Below are positions 47,955 through 59,983 of a DNA stretch of 64,000 bases, piece by piece (positions within the stretch are counted from its first letter, which is position 1; every line of letters begins with the position of its first letter). Below the pieces are notes generated by a model that did no database searches, was not told where the DNA came from, and saw only the letters and a list, made by a program, of their open reading frames with translations. The position numbers and the translations under genes were made by a program. The DNA is taken from NCBI GenBank assembly GCA_963693315.1, contig OY856187.1, forward strand, positions 424,754,429 through 424,818,428, given 5' to 3'. This DNA is from Diogma glabrata. Its lineage: Eukaryota; Arthropoda; Insecta; Diptera; Cylindrotomidae.

Positions 47955-48485
47955 TGATCTACGGGTCTGACTACACCGCGTACTCCAGTCCCTGCCATTA
48001 ACATATGAGTGAGCGTGAGATATCACATACCATTGGCAATGGCAGGAGATATCGTTAGCCAAGATGATATCTAAGGGTGCTGGCGGACGAACTTTAATTA
48101 GTCAACGGCAGCACTTCCAGTCTTAGCTAGGCAGCGTTCCGTAGTAGTGCCGCTTATTTGTTCTTCCGAGGACCAGACCAACATATAATTATGTGTGAGC
48201 TTTGCTCCTCGATTGAGGTGGTGACCGTCTGAGGTGCGCTGCATCAGCTGGATTATTGGCAATTAGTTTTGTTTTGTTTTCTGCAAATTTCTCACAATTT
48301 GTTTTCACTTACTATTTTGTTATTATTTCTTCATCTTATCATGAAATATTGGCATAAGTCATATTTTATTGTAGGATAAGATTTTTTGCTTAGTTATCCA
48401 TTCTTTAATAAAACATAAAAACGAATAAATCTTTTGATACATATATGGTAGTACAACAGAAGCGAGTAAGTAAGTAATTGCAAGT

Positions 48486-48690
48486 ATTTTTTTTTATTGA
48501 AAGATAGGCATGTTTAGTGTTAATATAATTAATTATATATTAACGTCTCTGAATATCCGAAGATACCATGCCAACTAGGGATTAGAATCGATCGAGAAAT
48601 AAGTTTCTTTGAGAAATTTATGAACGCCCACTTTGAACTTTTGAGGATTAAAGTTATCAGGAAAAACCCTAACGAATTCCAGAAATGAGA
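48486..48690 (-). mobile_element. LINE-alpha 3' end, inverted fragment
   Basis: Minus-strand match to the LINE-alpha terminus: HFWNSLG region, INFSKKL, ATGCCAACTAGGGAT, GGCATGTTTAGTGTTAAT, and the oligo(A) tail, seen as a T-run at 48488. It lies between the leader and coding part of LINE-beta, so it inserted into LINE-beta. More diverged than the two plus-strand copies. Confidence 0.75.
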
Positions 48691-48809
48691 GACGCTGTTT
48701 AAAATATACAGCATATATGCGCAATGCACCCGCCCATAAAGCGGCATGTCCACGGTATTTGCAGGGACAACACATATATGAATCAAAAACAAATTTTAAA
48801 TATATGTTC

Positions 48810-49480
48810 AAAACATCTGCGGATTGAACGCTAAGCATGACAACGTGCAACATCATCTTGAGCACGACAAACCGAACATTCTATTCTATACAGAAACACA
48901 AGTTTCTGAAAGTTTTCTCTCTATAGAATCGTTTAATTCCCAATATAGGCTTGAATCAGCTTTCAAACTTTCAAACTCCATCAGGGCGTATGCGCATTCA
49001 TTCATGTGTTGCGTATACACGCTTTCCAAATTTTGAATTACACGTTTATGGCTTCAATACAATGGTTTTAAAGATTTGTCTTTCAGAAATTACTTTTTTT
49101 ACAACAGCTTTATACTGGTCCCCAACAAACGTAACCCAAACATTTTTAATTTGCTGACAAAAATTGTGGACGAGATTAGAGCAAAGTCACCTTTGAAAGG
49201 TTGTCGTTACCAGTGACTTCAACGTTCACAACAAATCATGGCTGGAATTCTCCAAATCGACCGACGATGCTGACAATAGTGGAAAACTGGCAGAAATTTT
49301 AACCGCGTCTCAGAGCCTATCCCAAATTGTTAAGAACCCTCACTTAAGAACTTTCACGTCCCGTAATGGCGGTGATAATAGTTTTCTTTTGGATCTCTAT
49401 CTTACCATAATGCAAGATATTACGAGTGTCGATGTCGCGAAAGATAGTATTGGAAATTCTAATCATTATTTAATTTCATC
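48810..49480 (+). pseudogene. LINE-beta endonuclease remnant
   Basis: The frame at 48824-49036 has NAKHDNVQHHLEHDKPNILF followed by YTETQVSESF, the N-terminal endonuclease block with its catalytic Glu. A GDFN-like block is readable as VTSDFNVHN-type sequence near 49208-49235 after frame changes. The last block, with SIGNSNHYLIS where SDH is usual, lies at 49430-49480. The catalytic His region is thus altered. Confidence 0.65.
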
Positions 49481-50650
49481 AGTTATCAAAACTGATTTAC
49501 TTAAAACTACAGCTCCTAAACCCCGTAAAATATTTCACTACTCAAAAATGAATAAGAGTGTCAACAAAGCGTCAGGAATGGACACCATTCCACCCATTAT
49601 TTTAAAAAGTTTTTCTAAAGAGCTTGCACTAACTTTGACTAAGATATTCTACCAATCGTACAAATATGGTATATTTCTCTCGTGCGGGAAGCTGGTAAAT
49701 GTCCAGCCTGTACCCAAAAAGGGACCAAAATCCGATATCTCAAATTATAGGCCATTAGCTTTACTATTGGTTTACTATCCAAAGTCTACGTCTACGAGCA
49801 TTATATTAATACACACATTTCAAAATTTTTGGAAGTAAATCATTTAACAACCGTAGCCAATACGGTTTTCGGAACAAAAGATCAACTACCGATCTATTAA
49901 ACTATGTAGCGCATTGTTGGAACAGCATACTTGATAAAAGTGGTGAAACATACGTTATCGCTTTAGACATCTCAAGGCATTCGATCGAGTCTGGCATGCC
50001 AACTTAATCAACATGCTCGTTGCGTATGGTCTTCATCCCAATGTTGTGAAGCTGATTCAAAATTTTCTATCTAACCGATACATTTCGGTCTCCTTAGACG
50101 GATTTTGTCTGAGTCTAAACTAATTAACGCTGGTGTAGCTCAAGGCTCAGTATTGTCCCTAACCCTATTTTTGATTTATATCAACGAATTGTTGAAAATC
50201 ACCAGCAACCCAATAAATAGTTTTGCAGATGATAGTACTCTGCACAAGTCGTTCGAGCCCCTTCCTTCAAAAGGTAAAATGCTCGAACGAACTAATCCTG
50301 CCCGGAGAGACGCTGCCATAAACGTGAACAAAGACCTGAATAAAGTCGCCGACTGGGGTGACCAAAACCTTGTCAATTTCAACTTTACCAAAACACAGTT
50401 GTTGATTGTTTCCAGATTAAAAACCGAGTTCCCCAAAGATATTTTATTTAGTATGTGTGATGAACCAATAGGTGAATGTAAAAACATTCGTTTATTGGGT
50501 GTCACAATTTCAAATGACCTGCTCTGGAACGATCATGTAATGGCGATGGCAAAAAGCGCGTCTAAACAACTCGGCTTCCTAAATAGATGCAAATTTTTCA
50601 CTCCATACCAATTGCTCCATGTTTATAAGTCCTATATTTGAACTTTATAC
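49481..50650 (+). pseudogene. LINE-beta reverse transcriptase remnant
   Basis: Blocks in order: NKASGMDTIPPIILKSFSKE, KIFYQSYKYGIF, VPKKGPKSDISNYRPLALL (to about 49770). Next come a frameshifted zone with the palm (LDISRHSIE-type reading near 49965), INAGVAQGSVLSLTLFLIYI (50120-50185), SFADDSTLH (about 50218, catalytic aspartates intact), NIRLLGVTISNDLLWNDHV and LLHVYKSYI. The thumb and C-terminus after 50650 are deleted, with only PESIVSGGFNPQRFKKAFIN remaining. Related to, but distinct from, LINE-alpha. Confidence 0.75.
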
Positions 50651-50840
50651 AAATGGAATAGTTTGCCGGAATCCATAGTCTCAGGTGGCTTCAATCCGCA
50701 GAGGTTTAAAAAGGCGTTCATCAACACATTAGAGCGCAAGTTGTTGCGGGACTTACGTCTTAAAAGGTTTTTATGTGTTGTTGTGACACATATTGTAAAC
50801 CCTATAACACAACACTTTTTATTTAAAGAAAAAAATATGC

Positions 50841-51389
50841 TTTATTTAAAGGTCCAATCGCAATCATAAAGCGCAAAACTAGTTAAATGCAGAATTAAGT
50901 TCAAGTAACAGGGCGTTAATCTTAATCAATTTTGTTATTAATTTTTTTTGTAACATGTTGAAATTAAACCAAATTTTTAAACTTTTATTATTTGATATAA
51001 TAAAATGCTTTTCTTTGTAAATCAATTATCTTATATATTAATACGCTAACTCTGTACTTTGTACAGCCTAAGGCCTTTTTATTCGAATTTTCACTTATTC
51101 CAAAGTTTCACTGCTAACTGATATTAGTGTAACCTAGATCTGGAAGATTTTTGGGATTTTTCGGATCATAAATAAAAAAGTTATAGACGAATTATAATGT
51201 ATTTTTGAATTCAACTGCCTCCCCTCAAATCAAATCAAATGGATCAAATGGAATCGTCCAAATCTTTTCTTTGTTTATAGTATTTTATATTTTATGCATT
51301 GATCAGTTTATGCATTGATCTAGGAGAGTATGCACGTTATTTTTCTTTGTTGTTTCTTATATATTAATACGTTAAATATTTAGTTAGAC
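50841..51389. other. A+T-rich non-coding stretch
   Basis: No gene recognised. A tandem pair of ATCAAAT words lies near 51225-51250, and TTATGCATTGATC is doubled near 51295-51320. Confidence 0.4.
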
Positions 51390-51391
51390 TA

Positions 51392-51921
51392 GGAGGGCCC
51401 GGCGTGCTTCGCTACGCTTATAAATAAAGTTTTTGCGTAGACATTTTGTTGACGTAGAAGCAATGATTTTAAAAAGTGGTAATGAGAAATGCTAGCATAT
51501 AATTTTTAATTTTTCTTTTAAATATATGAATGAAAGATAATCAGAACTCTAGCTGACCAGCAGCCAAATTCTGTAATTGTGAAGCGGTGAAGTGATAAGT
51601 TTTTTAATGAAAAGAACCGAAGAAATTTTTAACACTTCATCGCTTCACAGTTACAGAATTTGGCTGCAGTTCGGATATATGAAAAATTAGCGATCAAATA
51701 AGTTAGAGATCCAATAAGCTTACTTGAAAACTTATTTGATCGCTAATTTTTCATATATCCGAACTGATCAGCTAGAGTTCTGATTATTTTTCATTCATAT
51801 ATTTAAAAGAAAAATTAAAAATTATATTCTAGCATTTCTCATTACCACTTTTTAAAATCATTACTTCTACGTCAACAAAATGTCTACGCAAAAACTTTAT
51901 TTGAAGCAACACGGGCCCTCC
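51392..51921. mobile_element. Foldback/MITE FB4 with nested hairpins
   Basis: 530 bases flanked by TA (51390-51391 and 51922-51923), with ends GGAGGGCCCG and CGGGCCCTCC. The whole element folds. The outer arm (TTTTTGCGTAGACATTTTGT and on to AATCAGAACTCTAGCTGA) pairs with the far side almost perfectly. The middle carries two further hairpins: CAGCCAAATTCTGTAA with TTACAGAATTTGGCTG, and TTCGGATATATGAAAAATTA with its inverse. No protein is encoded. Confidence 0.85.
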
Positions 51922-51923
51922 TA

Positions 51924-53890
51924 GTTATGTTTCATAATGGTGGATTCAGAACATTTAGAACATTTGGCATTCCATTGAGCATTGTTTAAACACAAAATAT
52001 TAACTCAAAAGATGATTTATCGATAGTTTATACAATTCCTAAGCCCGAACTTTCAAATTAAACTAATAAAATGTTTATGCTAACATTTGAACGTTCTTTA
52101 AATAATTGAGTTTACTTTATTCAATCCTTCATTCAACTTTCATTCAAGTATTCTCATTAATACCATTAATCGGCAATATTGGTAATTCCGTATCGGTTGT
52201 GGAAACTTTAGTTTTCGGTTAATCGATTTATTGAAAACACGTTTGTTAGTAAGCCCTGGACAGATCTTAAAAATACAAAAACTCACTGCAAAGAAATTTC
52301 GTAACAAAATATTATTTTTAAAAATATTACACAAAAAAATTCAAAAACAATATAACGTTAAACCACTTCTGAAACGACATAATATAACGTTAAACCACTT
52401 CTGAAACGACTTAATTTTAATTGAAACGACATAATTTTCAAACTCTGAAAAAAATAATTAAACGATTATAATAAAAAGAAGTTCATGAGCGTAACATCGT
52501 ACGGCCTTTCAAGGCCGGTCATTAAAACTATTCCGCTTTAATTCTCTTTCTTTAAAAAAAACTACAGAGAAATACAACGTTCGCGATTATCATCATCAAT
52601 ATCATTATATTCGTCAGGTAACTGCTGTTTTACTTGTAAAACACAGTACAAAACAGAAATCTTAAATATAAAATCGAAAGAGAAACAAATGAAAACGTTA
52701 TTTCTAAGACAGTTTTGTTTGTAGCATATCTTTGATTTTCAATTTATGTTCTTCGTTTCATAACATATAATATTATGTTGATATATTACGTTTCTCATGT
52801 TTTTATTCGCGGTATACATATTAGGAAGTAAATAAATTAATCTTTACGCTTTGTTTTCTTTTCTTTTATTGAGATTTATAGAAATAAATGTTGACACCAT
52901 GCTGAAAGATGGTGATAAATAAATTAAAACTTATTGTTAAATTAATGATGAATTAGCTGTTCCAAAAATTAATGTTTAAATGTTTTTTTTACAAAAATGA
53001 GAAAATAAAGATGTGATCCCGATTATAACTGTGTGACACTCAGATTAATTTACTTCTGAAATTTATAACGCCTTATTATCAATTCGAATAAAATTATAAA
53101 TCAATAGTTTTTTGTATTATTATTTAATGTAGTAGCACCAACCCACGTATTTGAATGTGCAATAATTTATTATTTATTTATTGCTTTTTAGCAATGTAAT
53201 TTACTGCTAAGATTTACGGTTATATTTATTTATTGAAATAGTCATAATTCGTTTTATTACAATAATAATATAAATTTCTAGTTTTTTATTGTTGTATTCA
53301 AAGTAAATAATGTTCAAGTAAGACACTATGATAATTTCATTAATAGCGAGAAGATAAGCAATAATAATGGAATTTCACTTAATAATAATTTAACATAGAA
53401 ATCAACTTGTAAGTATGCAGATTTTTTTCTAATAAAAATTTTATGATTTTGAAAGAAAATTGTTTAGTTTTGCTCTAAAATAACAGTTTCAAATTAGTTT
53501 GATTTCAGTGATATTTTCCGTTCTATGTCAGTTAGTCTAATTGGGTTAGATTGTCTATTCTGTATATATATATATTACAGATGTTTATAAAATTATGTAA
53601 GGATTCAATTTTTAAGGGTTAATCAGTAATTATTTATGGAAAACATTATTTACCCGAGTCGAACTTTAACTACGATTTAAGTAGTAGACATTCTCAAATT
53701 AACCTATTTTAGTTCTTTTCATCCTTTATTGCATGTAAATAAGAACTTTTTACTGTCGATAAACTTATTAACTCCTACAAAATCTAAAAAAATACTATTT
53801 AACATCTAATTAGAATCTCAAAAAACTATTTACAGACAACTTATTTTTAAAAAACTATTTACAATTAAATAAGCCTGTTTTAATTTAAGG
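51924..53890. other. A+T-rich non-coding stretch
   Basis: No gene recognised. A tandem 32-base duplication containing AACGTTAAACCACTTCTGAA lies at 52351-52414. Confidence 0.45.
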
Positions 53891-54400
53891 TTTTAAAATA
53901 ATTTTTTTTGCATTTTTTTCAAATTTTTTTTTCTGAATGAACAATATGTAGAGAATATTGTGTACAAATTTTAAGTCAATCCAAGTAAAACTAACGGAGT
54001 TACAGCGTTTCAACAGGGGGGAGGTATGCTTTTAAAATTATTTTATTTGCATTTTTTTTCTGAATGAACAATATGTCAAGAATATTGTGTACAAATGTTA
54101 AGTCAATCCGAGTAAAACTAACGGAGTTACAGCGTTTCAACAGGGTTGCCGTTTGACCCCATTTTCCCGAAAACGTCATTTTTGAAGTTCGTGAACATTA
54201 GAACTCAAAATCTACTGAAGCGATCCTTTTGAAAATTTGAACATTACTTCTTCACATAAATCAACAGGTAATCAGGAAGAGTTTTTTTTTATTTTTTTCT
54301 ATTTTTTAATAACAAATTGAACGCGATTTTTTGAGCTAAAATCGCGTTTTTCACTTCCAAGTGCTGCAAAAAATAGAAAAAAAACTCTTCCTGATTACCT
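53891..54400. repeat. Direct duplication followed by nested palindrome
   Basis: A unit with CTGAATGAACAATATGT, GAATATTGTGTACAAAT and GTTACAGCGTTTCAACAGGG occurs twice, 127 bases apart (53933 and 54060). To its right, AGGTAATCAGGAAGAGTTTT (54268) is inverted at 54366-54400. It encloses a perfect 11-bp hairpin AACGCGATTTT/AAAATCGCGTT (54320-54348). Probably part of another foldback element with no second copy here. Confidence 0.65.
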
Positions 54401-54609
54401 CAAAAAATATATCACCTTTAAAATGCATATCAATTTTTTTGTTTCACATGATCCGGTAACGAGTTATAATATTCACCGCAAAACCACTTTTTTTCAAGGC
54501 GCCTCTGGAGATTCAACGTCACCGGCTTATTTATCAATATTTTTAATTGAAATTTTTTTCTGACATACTTCAAAAGTTGTAAAATAATATGTAATTAAAT
54601 TTAATAAAA

Positions 54610-55860
54610 TTATATTACTAATGTCGCCGCAAAAATATGCTTTTTTCTCGTCTTTAAAACCATACCCCCTAAAATACCTTCCTAAAATATTTGAGAAAAT
54701 CGGTTGCGAAGAGCTATCCATAACAATTTTAAAATTCATAATTGATCAGCAACATGGCTTTATTAAAGGGAAATCTATTGAAACCAATTTGTTCTTATTT
54801 GCCTAATACATAAGAAATTCTTTGGATGCTAACGAACAAGTAGATGTTATTTTTACGGATATTTCGAAAGCATTTGATCGAGTTTGTCATAATACATTAA
54901 GAGATAAATAAAGAAATTTTGGTGTTCATGGTAATCTATTACTATGGCTAGATAATTATGTTAGAAACAGAATTCAACAAATTAAAATCAATAGTATTTT
55001 TTCTAAGCAAATTAAAGTTTCCTCGGGTGTTCCTCAGGGTTCCCGTTTAGGACCGTTACTTTTTTAATTTTTTTAAATGATGTCAATATTTGCTTCCAGA
55101 ATAGTCGTTTCTTGTTATATGCTGATGATTTAAATCATTAAAGTCACTCGATGATGTCGTTCTTTTGCAAGCTGATCTTGATCGGTTTGCAGAATATTGT
55201 AGAATAAACTGTCTGGAAATAAACGTTGGCAAATGTTTTAAATTTTCAATTACAGAACGTAAAAGATCCGTTATTCTTATATTAACTATGTTTTACATAA
55301 TGATATAATTATAATAAAAGAGGGCTCGGTCAAGGATCTAGGTGTCACTTTTACTACAGACATGAATTTTTTAATTCATATTGACTCTACTACAAACAAA
55401 ATGTTCAAAAAGCTTGACTTTGTTCTTAAAGCTTGTAAGGATTTTTCATCACTTCGGCCAACGTTAATTCTTTATGCTACTCTTATTTGATCTCATTCGG
55501 ATTTTGCGTCACATATTCGGTTTCCATTTCAAACAACTTATATAAATAAATTAGAGAAAAATCAGCTTAAGTTCGTTAAGTGTTTATTTTTTCGTTGGTT
55601 CTTTAAAAGAATAGCGGAAACATATGACTATAATACCTTTTTTGAATATTTGGAACTCGATACTCTGGCAACGAGACGGAAGAGGTTCCATCTCAATTTT
55701 GTTTTCAATGTTTTTGGATCTAAAAATGCATGTAATGAAGTACTCTCCTGCTTTAGTCTAGTCTCAGAGTTCCATATCGCAGCCTTAGAACTAATCCCAC
55801 TTTCTCCGTTTCTAATAGTAATACTAATTATAAATTTTTTAGCGCGTCAAATCGTATAAT
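54610..55860 (+). pseudogene. LINE-delta (Jockey-like) reverse transcriptase remnant
   Basis: Blocks in order: LPKIFEKIGCEEL, QQHGFIKGKSIETNL, VDVIFTDISKAFDRVCHNTL (first catalytic Asp), FGVHGNLLLWLDNYVRNRIQ, VSSGVPQGSRLGPLLF, a YADDL-type box read near 55122-55135 (LLYADDL), VKDLGVTFTTDMNF, SDFASHIRFPF and the C-terminal LEKNQLKFVKCL. At least four stops or frameshifts are present. No endonuclease precedes it, so it is 5'-truncated. It differs clearly from alpha, beta and gamma. Confidence 0.75.
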
Positions 55861-55944
55861 GACACTTTATAATGACTTTTGCAATCATATAAATTTGTCT
55901 CTGAACAAGTTTAAGAAACTCAGTATTTATTTAGGATTTTGACC

Positions 55945-56490
55945 ATCTTTTTTGTTTTTGTATCAATATTATTTGATCAATATTAGTGTTAGTTTGCGTG
56001 ACTCAAACAACAGCATACTTACAGATATAAAAGCTCGAATCGCTGCAAGTAATCGAACTTTCTACTCAATTAAACCTCTCCTTGGATTACGGTATGTATC
56101 AACTAACACCAAGCTCAAGTTATACAAGACATTGATTAGACCGGTTGTGATGCATGGGTTACAAACGTGGAAAATGACGAATCGAATTTATCTGTATTTG
56201 AGCGTAAGATCCTACGCTACATTTTTGGTCCACTTAAGACAGATGAGGAGAGTATAGAACCCGATATAACTTTGAGATCAGAGACCTTCTTGAAGGTCCT
56301 GATATAATAGGTTGTATTTGTTCCAATAGGATTGCTTGGTTTGGGCACGTTCTACGAGCCGATTTACAGTCTGGAATGATTAGAAAAATATACGTTAGTA
56401 CCCCAGGGAGTGGGCGACCGCGAGGTAGACCACGACTACAATGGAAGACTGACGTAATAAACGACCTTAAAAAAATCGGCTGCCTTCGGC
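55945..56490 (+). pseudogene. LINE-epsilon RT C-terminal remnant
   Basis: Reads DIKARIAASNRTFYSIKPLL, TKLKLYKTLIRPVVMHGLQT and, after a frameshift near 56190, FERKILRYIFGPLKTDEES. It ends NRIAWFGHVLRADLQSGMIR, PGSGRPRGRPRLQWKTDVIN and DLKKIGC. This order (LYGSETW-like, ERK.LR.IFGP, GHV.R, GRPR.RW) is typical of the C-terminal part of several insect LINE clades. I cannot assign the clade. The palm domain is missing. Confidence 0.7.
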
Positions 56491-56714
56491 CTTAAAAAAA
56501 TTTATTTTTGAAATACTAACTCCTCAATGAAAAAGTTAAAAATTTCAATTAGATTTTTCCTCATGATTAATAGAGAATTAAGCTACCTACATTTTAAAGC
56601 ATTGTATTTCTATTAAAAAATAATAATAAAAAGTTGCTCAACTCATGAGACTAAAATACTCATACATTGTGCATGCACCGTTAATTTGACAAACAAAAAT
56701 AATATTTCAATGTA

Positions 56715-57158
56715 TGTAGAATTTTTTTGCCAGCGAACACGAAATTTGTTTGTTATGCGCATATTGTTTGCACATTCAGTCTCGATTAAAATATTAAATA
56801 AAACTATTGGGGTCCCATTGAAATGCACAAAAAAACGCATAAAATTAATAAATTACTATTGAAATTCAACCAATTATAATAGAAACCAAAAACTAGTAAA
56901 AATATTAATGATTTTGTAGGCAATGTAACAAAATTTTGATAATTAAAAATAATTATAATAAAAATAACGACGCCTATGGAAACAAATATCACAACAAACA
57001 AATGGTACGAACTAGAAGTAGAAATTTAACTAATATAATTGTTTTGAAAACAAATTTATCCCAAAATAAATAATACATCTCTGTTTTACTTTTTGTCTCA
57101 TCTTTTATCTCTTGCAGCGTCCTATCTGTCAAAAATTCGCTGGCAAAAAATTCTACTA
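56715..57158 (-). mobile_element. MITE-2, copy 2 (inverted)
   Basis: Reverse complement of 28846-29296 with few changes and the same GCCAGCG-containing inverted ends, flanked by TA. Confidence 0.85.
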
Positions 57159-57296
57159 TATGTATTTGTAATTGATTTGGAATAATCTACCAAAAATCTA
57201 GATTTTTAAGACTTGATCTAGATAAAAAAAATAATGTTTTTTTGCCAAATCAGGCTGTTTTAAGCAAATTTTTTTGAACTGACAGCAAATTTTTTT

Positions 57297-57496
57297 CTTC
57301 GTTTTCTATTAATTACAGAAAAGACCGAAAGAAAATTTATTTTTAACGCCTATTTAACAACTTCAATGGGATTTTTTTCCGGTAACTCGCTTTTGCAGAA
57401 GTTTGTATTGAAAATAAGTGATCCTTAAATACTATACTCTAAATTAAATAGTATAATCTGTAGGTTTTAAAGAGTATTTTAATTTCGACTCGGGTA
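57297..57496 (+). repeat. Dispersed 200-base repeat, copy 2
   Basis: Matches 14420-14630 in the same orientation; both end at AATTTCGACTCGGGTA. Confidence 0.7.
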
Positions 57497-58258
57497 GGCA
57501 AATTTAACTTTAAAATTTTCAAATGTTTTGTTAACTGAACTTAAGTCGTAACATTAAATGAGAAGAATAGCAGTTAACAAATTTGATGGATAATAGAATT
57601 TGAAATATCATTATCAAAACAAACGGCAGCAGATCATATGGTCGCTCACCAATTAAACAAGTTTCAATTATTTAAGCCGATTAGGAAATATTGAGTTTTT
57701 CTTACTTTGATGTCATAAAATAAAACCTTATTTTAGCAATATGAATTGCAAACTTTATTATTTATTAATTTTGGCTTAAGAGTTTAGTTTCGTAAGAACT
57801 TATAACCCTGAATTTAACCTCGAATTTGAATATAAACATCTTTATACTACAATTAATGTAGTGTAAATATATTTCGAAATCAAAATCACTCAAATCAACG
57901 ATTAACGGATACACTTTAATTTCATTCTTCACATCAAATAAAACACGTCCCAATATTTTTTTGCTTTCCTCAAAAACACTTATCATTGTTTCGGTAATTA
58001 TACGTAGTACATGATTCGTATAAAAATAATTTCATATTGCAAAAACTATCATGAAAATTATAACGTTTAAGGAGGTAGAAAATTGATTTAAATGAAATTA
58101 AAAGTTTATAGTGAAATCATAAGCTCATCTTTTAATAGTTTACCGATTGTTATTGAGACTTTGAATCATAGTTAGGAATTAAAATTGTTAATTTTTATTA
58201 TTGTTGTTAAAATTATAGGAGAGAAGTTGGAAGTTTTTTAATTTCTTTGATTTATTTA
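57497..58258. other. A+T-rich non-coding stretch
   Basis: No gene recognised. The minus-strand frame 57765-57986 has no family resemblance. Confidence 0.45.
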
Positions 58259-58334
58259 TTGGTTTAGGTTGGTTTATCGTTAAAAGTTATTGAACTTCTT
58301 AACTAGGCGATGAAGCCTATCCAACCAAAACCAA
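58259..58334. other. 76-base three-way-junction hairpin
   Basis: TTGGTTTAGGTTGG (58259-58272) pairs with CCAACCAAAACCAA (58321-58334) at 13 of 14 positions. Inside lie two further stems: GTTAAAAGTT with AACTTCTTAAC (58279-58303) and TAGGC/GCCTA around a GATGAA loop (58304-58319). It could be a structured RNA, a tiny MITE or chance; I saw no second copy. Confidence 0.5.
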
Positions 58335-59983
58335 CGTGTATACATCTTCGAAGTCTATTCAGATTTATTATATAATCGAGTTAAAAAATATTATATTTTA
58401 TAAATCTCTGTTTCAAAATCAAATAACAACATTGAACATTATTTAATGTCATACGTGATTCATTTCATTTTTCCAATCATTTTTTTCAAAACTGCTAACT
58501 AAGAACAAGAAAACCTACTTGTAGTTCAAAAAGGTGTAAAATACGTAAACTCAGTAATAAATTTTAGTTAAAGTATTTTTTTTCTTTCTATTTCAATAGT
58601 TATGAGATTATATGTTTATTTTATTAATAAAACTTTTTTTGCATTCTTACATAGAGATAGATCAGAAGTTTAAAAGATTTATGCTAAGAGATGAATTATT
58701 TTTTTATGAACATTTTTGTATTTTATTACAGGCTTTTGTTTGATGTCTGAAAAATGATCGTTATATTGTGTTTCAATAAATTGTGATCAATTGATTGTGT
58801 CAAACTATTGATTACTAAATTGTAGAGACATGCTAGCAGGGAAATTTTTGGAATGATAATTTATTGTTTTTTTTAATTAGACAAAAACATAACGTTCAAT
58901 TTACAAAATGAGTATTAATTTCATAGATTTTTTTCTGGTAAATTTTTTCGTTGTTTCAAATCAAAGTTTCTCATTTACCATTTAGGTTTACAGTAACCCT
59001 AAAGATCCGACTTAGAAAACTTAGTGAAATGTTTATCACTTAGTCAAATGTACCCTAAATTTTATAATAAAACAATATAAACGCATATAAGCTTCAAATG
59101 GATTAATCGCCGGTGATCGCAATTTTTATAGAATATGTCAAAAGTTGACACTTTTTTACTATTGCTCTTCAAAACCAATCAACATTCTTGCACATAAATG
59201 TATATATTTTTTTAAATCAATCACAACCACGTCGTAACATCAGTATTTAAGCCATCATGATCATAACACAAATATTCATGATATGAAAACTATTTTAATA
59301 GTTTAACTAACTTCATAATTAAATATAAATTTAAATAATTTGTTGTTGTACTATTGTTTTGTTTTCTGCTTATACAAAATAAAACTACCACCATTCAATT
59401 CAAGAGGACTTACGACTGATGAAATAAAAATTAATTTAATTTTATTGATTTATTGTTCTTGGTAAAATAATTATTGTTTATAGTGTAAAACATAGGTCGA
59501 TTTATTAATATAATATTTTTATTTAACACTATAATTATAGGTTGTTAAAAAGGTTACTACAGAAAGTCGACAGCATAGTTTAATTGAATTTTATTTGTTG
59601 AACGACAGAAATTACAAAAAAAACAGGATGAAACAAATCAATCAATTTCAGGCTCGTCAATTCGTGCTGTTGATGGTGAATTATTATTAAAGAACGGAAT
59701 TCTGAGAATTATTTAAAAGGGTTTTATCCATTACATGAAGGGTGTTAAATTTTTTTAAAAGATAATAAATGTAACATGAAATTATAAATATCTGAGTTAG
59801 AAATTCGATTTTTAAATTGTTTACAATTTGGAACATCGATCCAATAGACTAACCAAAACATTCCAACCTATATATTCTTCAACTGCCTGATTTTGTATTC
59901 TCTTAATTCAAAGTAACATATTTTAAATTATCTTTAAGATCACAAATAAAAAACTCACATTTATTTTTAAATAATTCAATAAC
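58335..59983. other. A+T-rich non-coding stretch
   Basis: No gene or repeat recognised. Confidence 0.45.

Larger units (their letters stand above)
47955..50840 (+). mobile_element. LINE-beta, long decayed copy
   Basis: The 5' leader (47955-48412, from GATCTACGGGT) is shared with 10579-11052. Endonuclease and reverse-transcriptase remnants follow (48810-50650), with a 3' end (CTTAAAAGGTTTTTATGTGT and following) shared with 11105-11195. The leader and coding part are separated by about 400 bases that include an inverted LINE-alpha tail. Numerous frameshifts and stops make it inactive. Confidence 0.75.
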
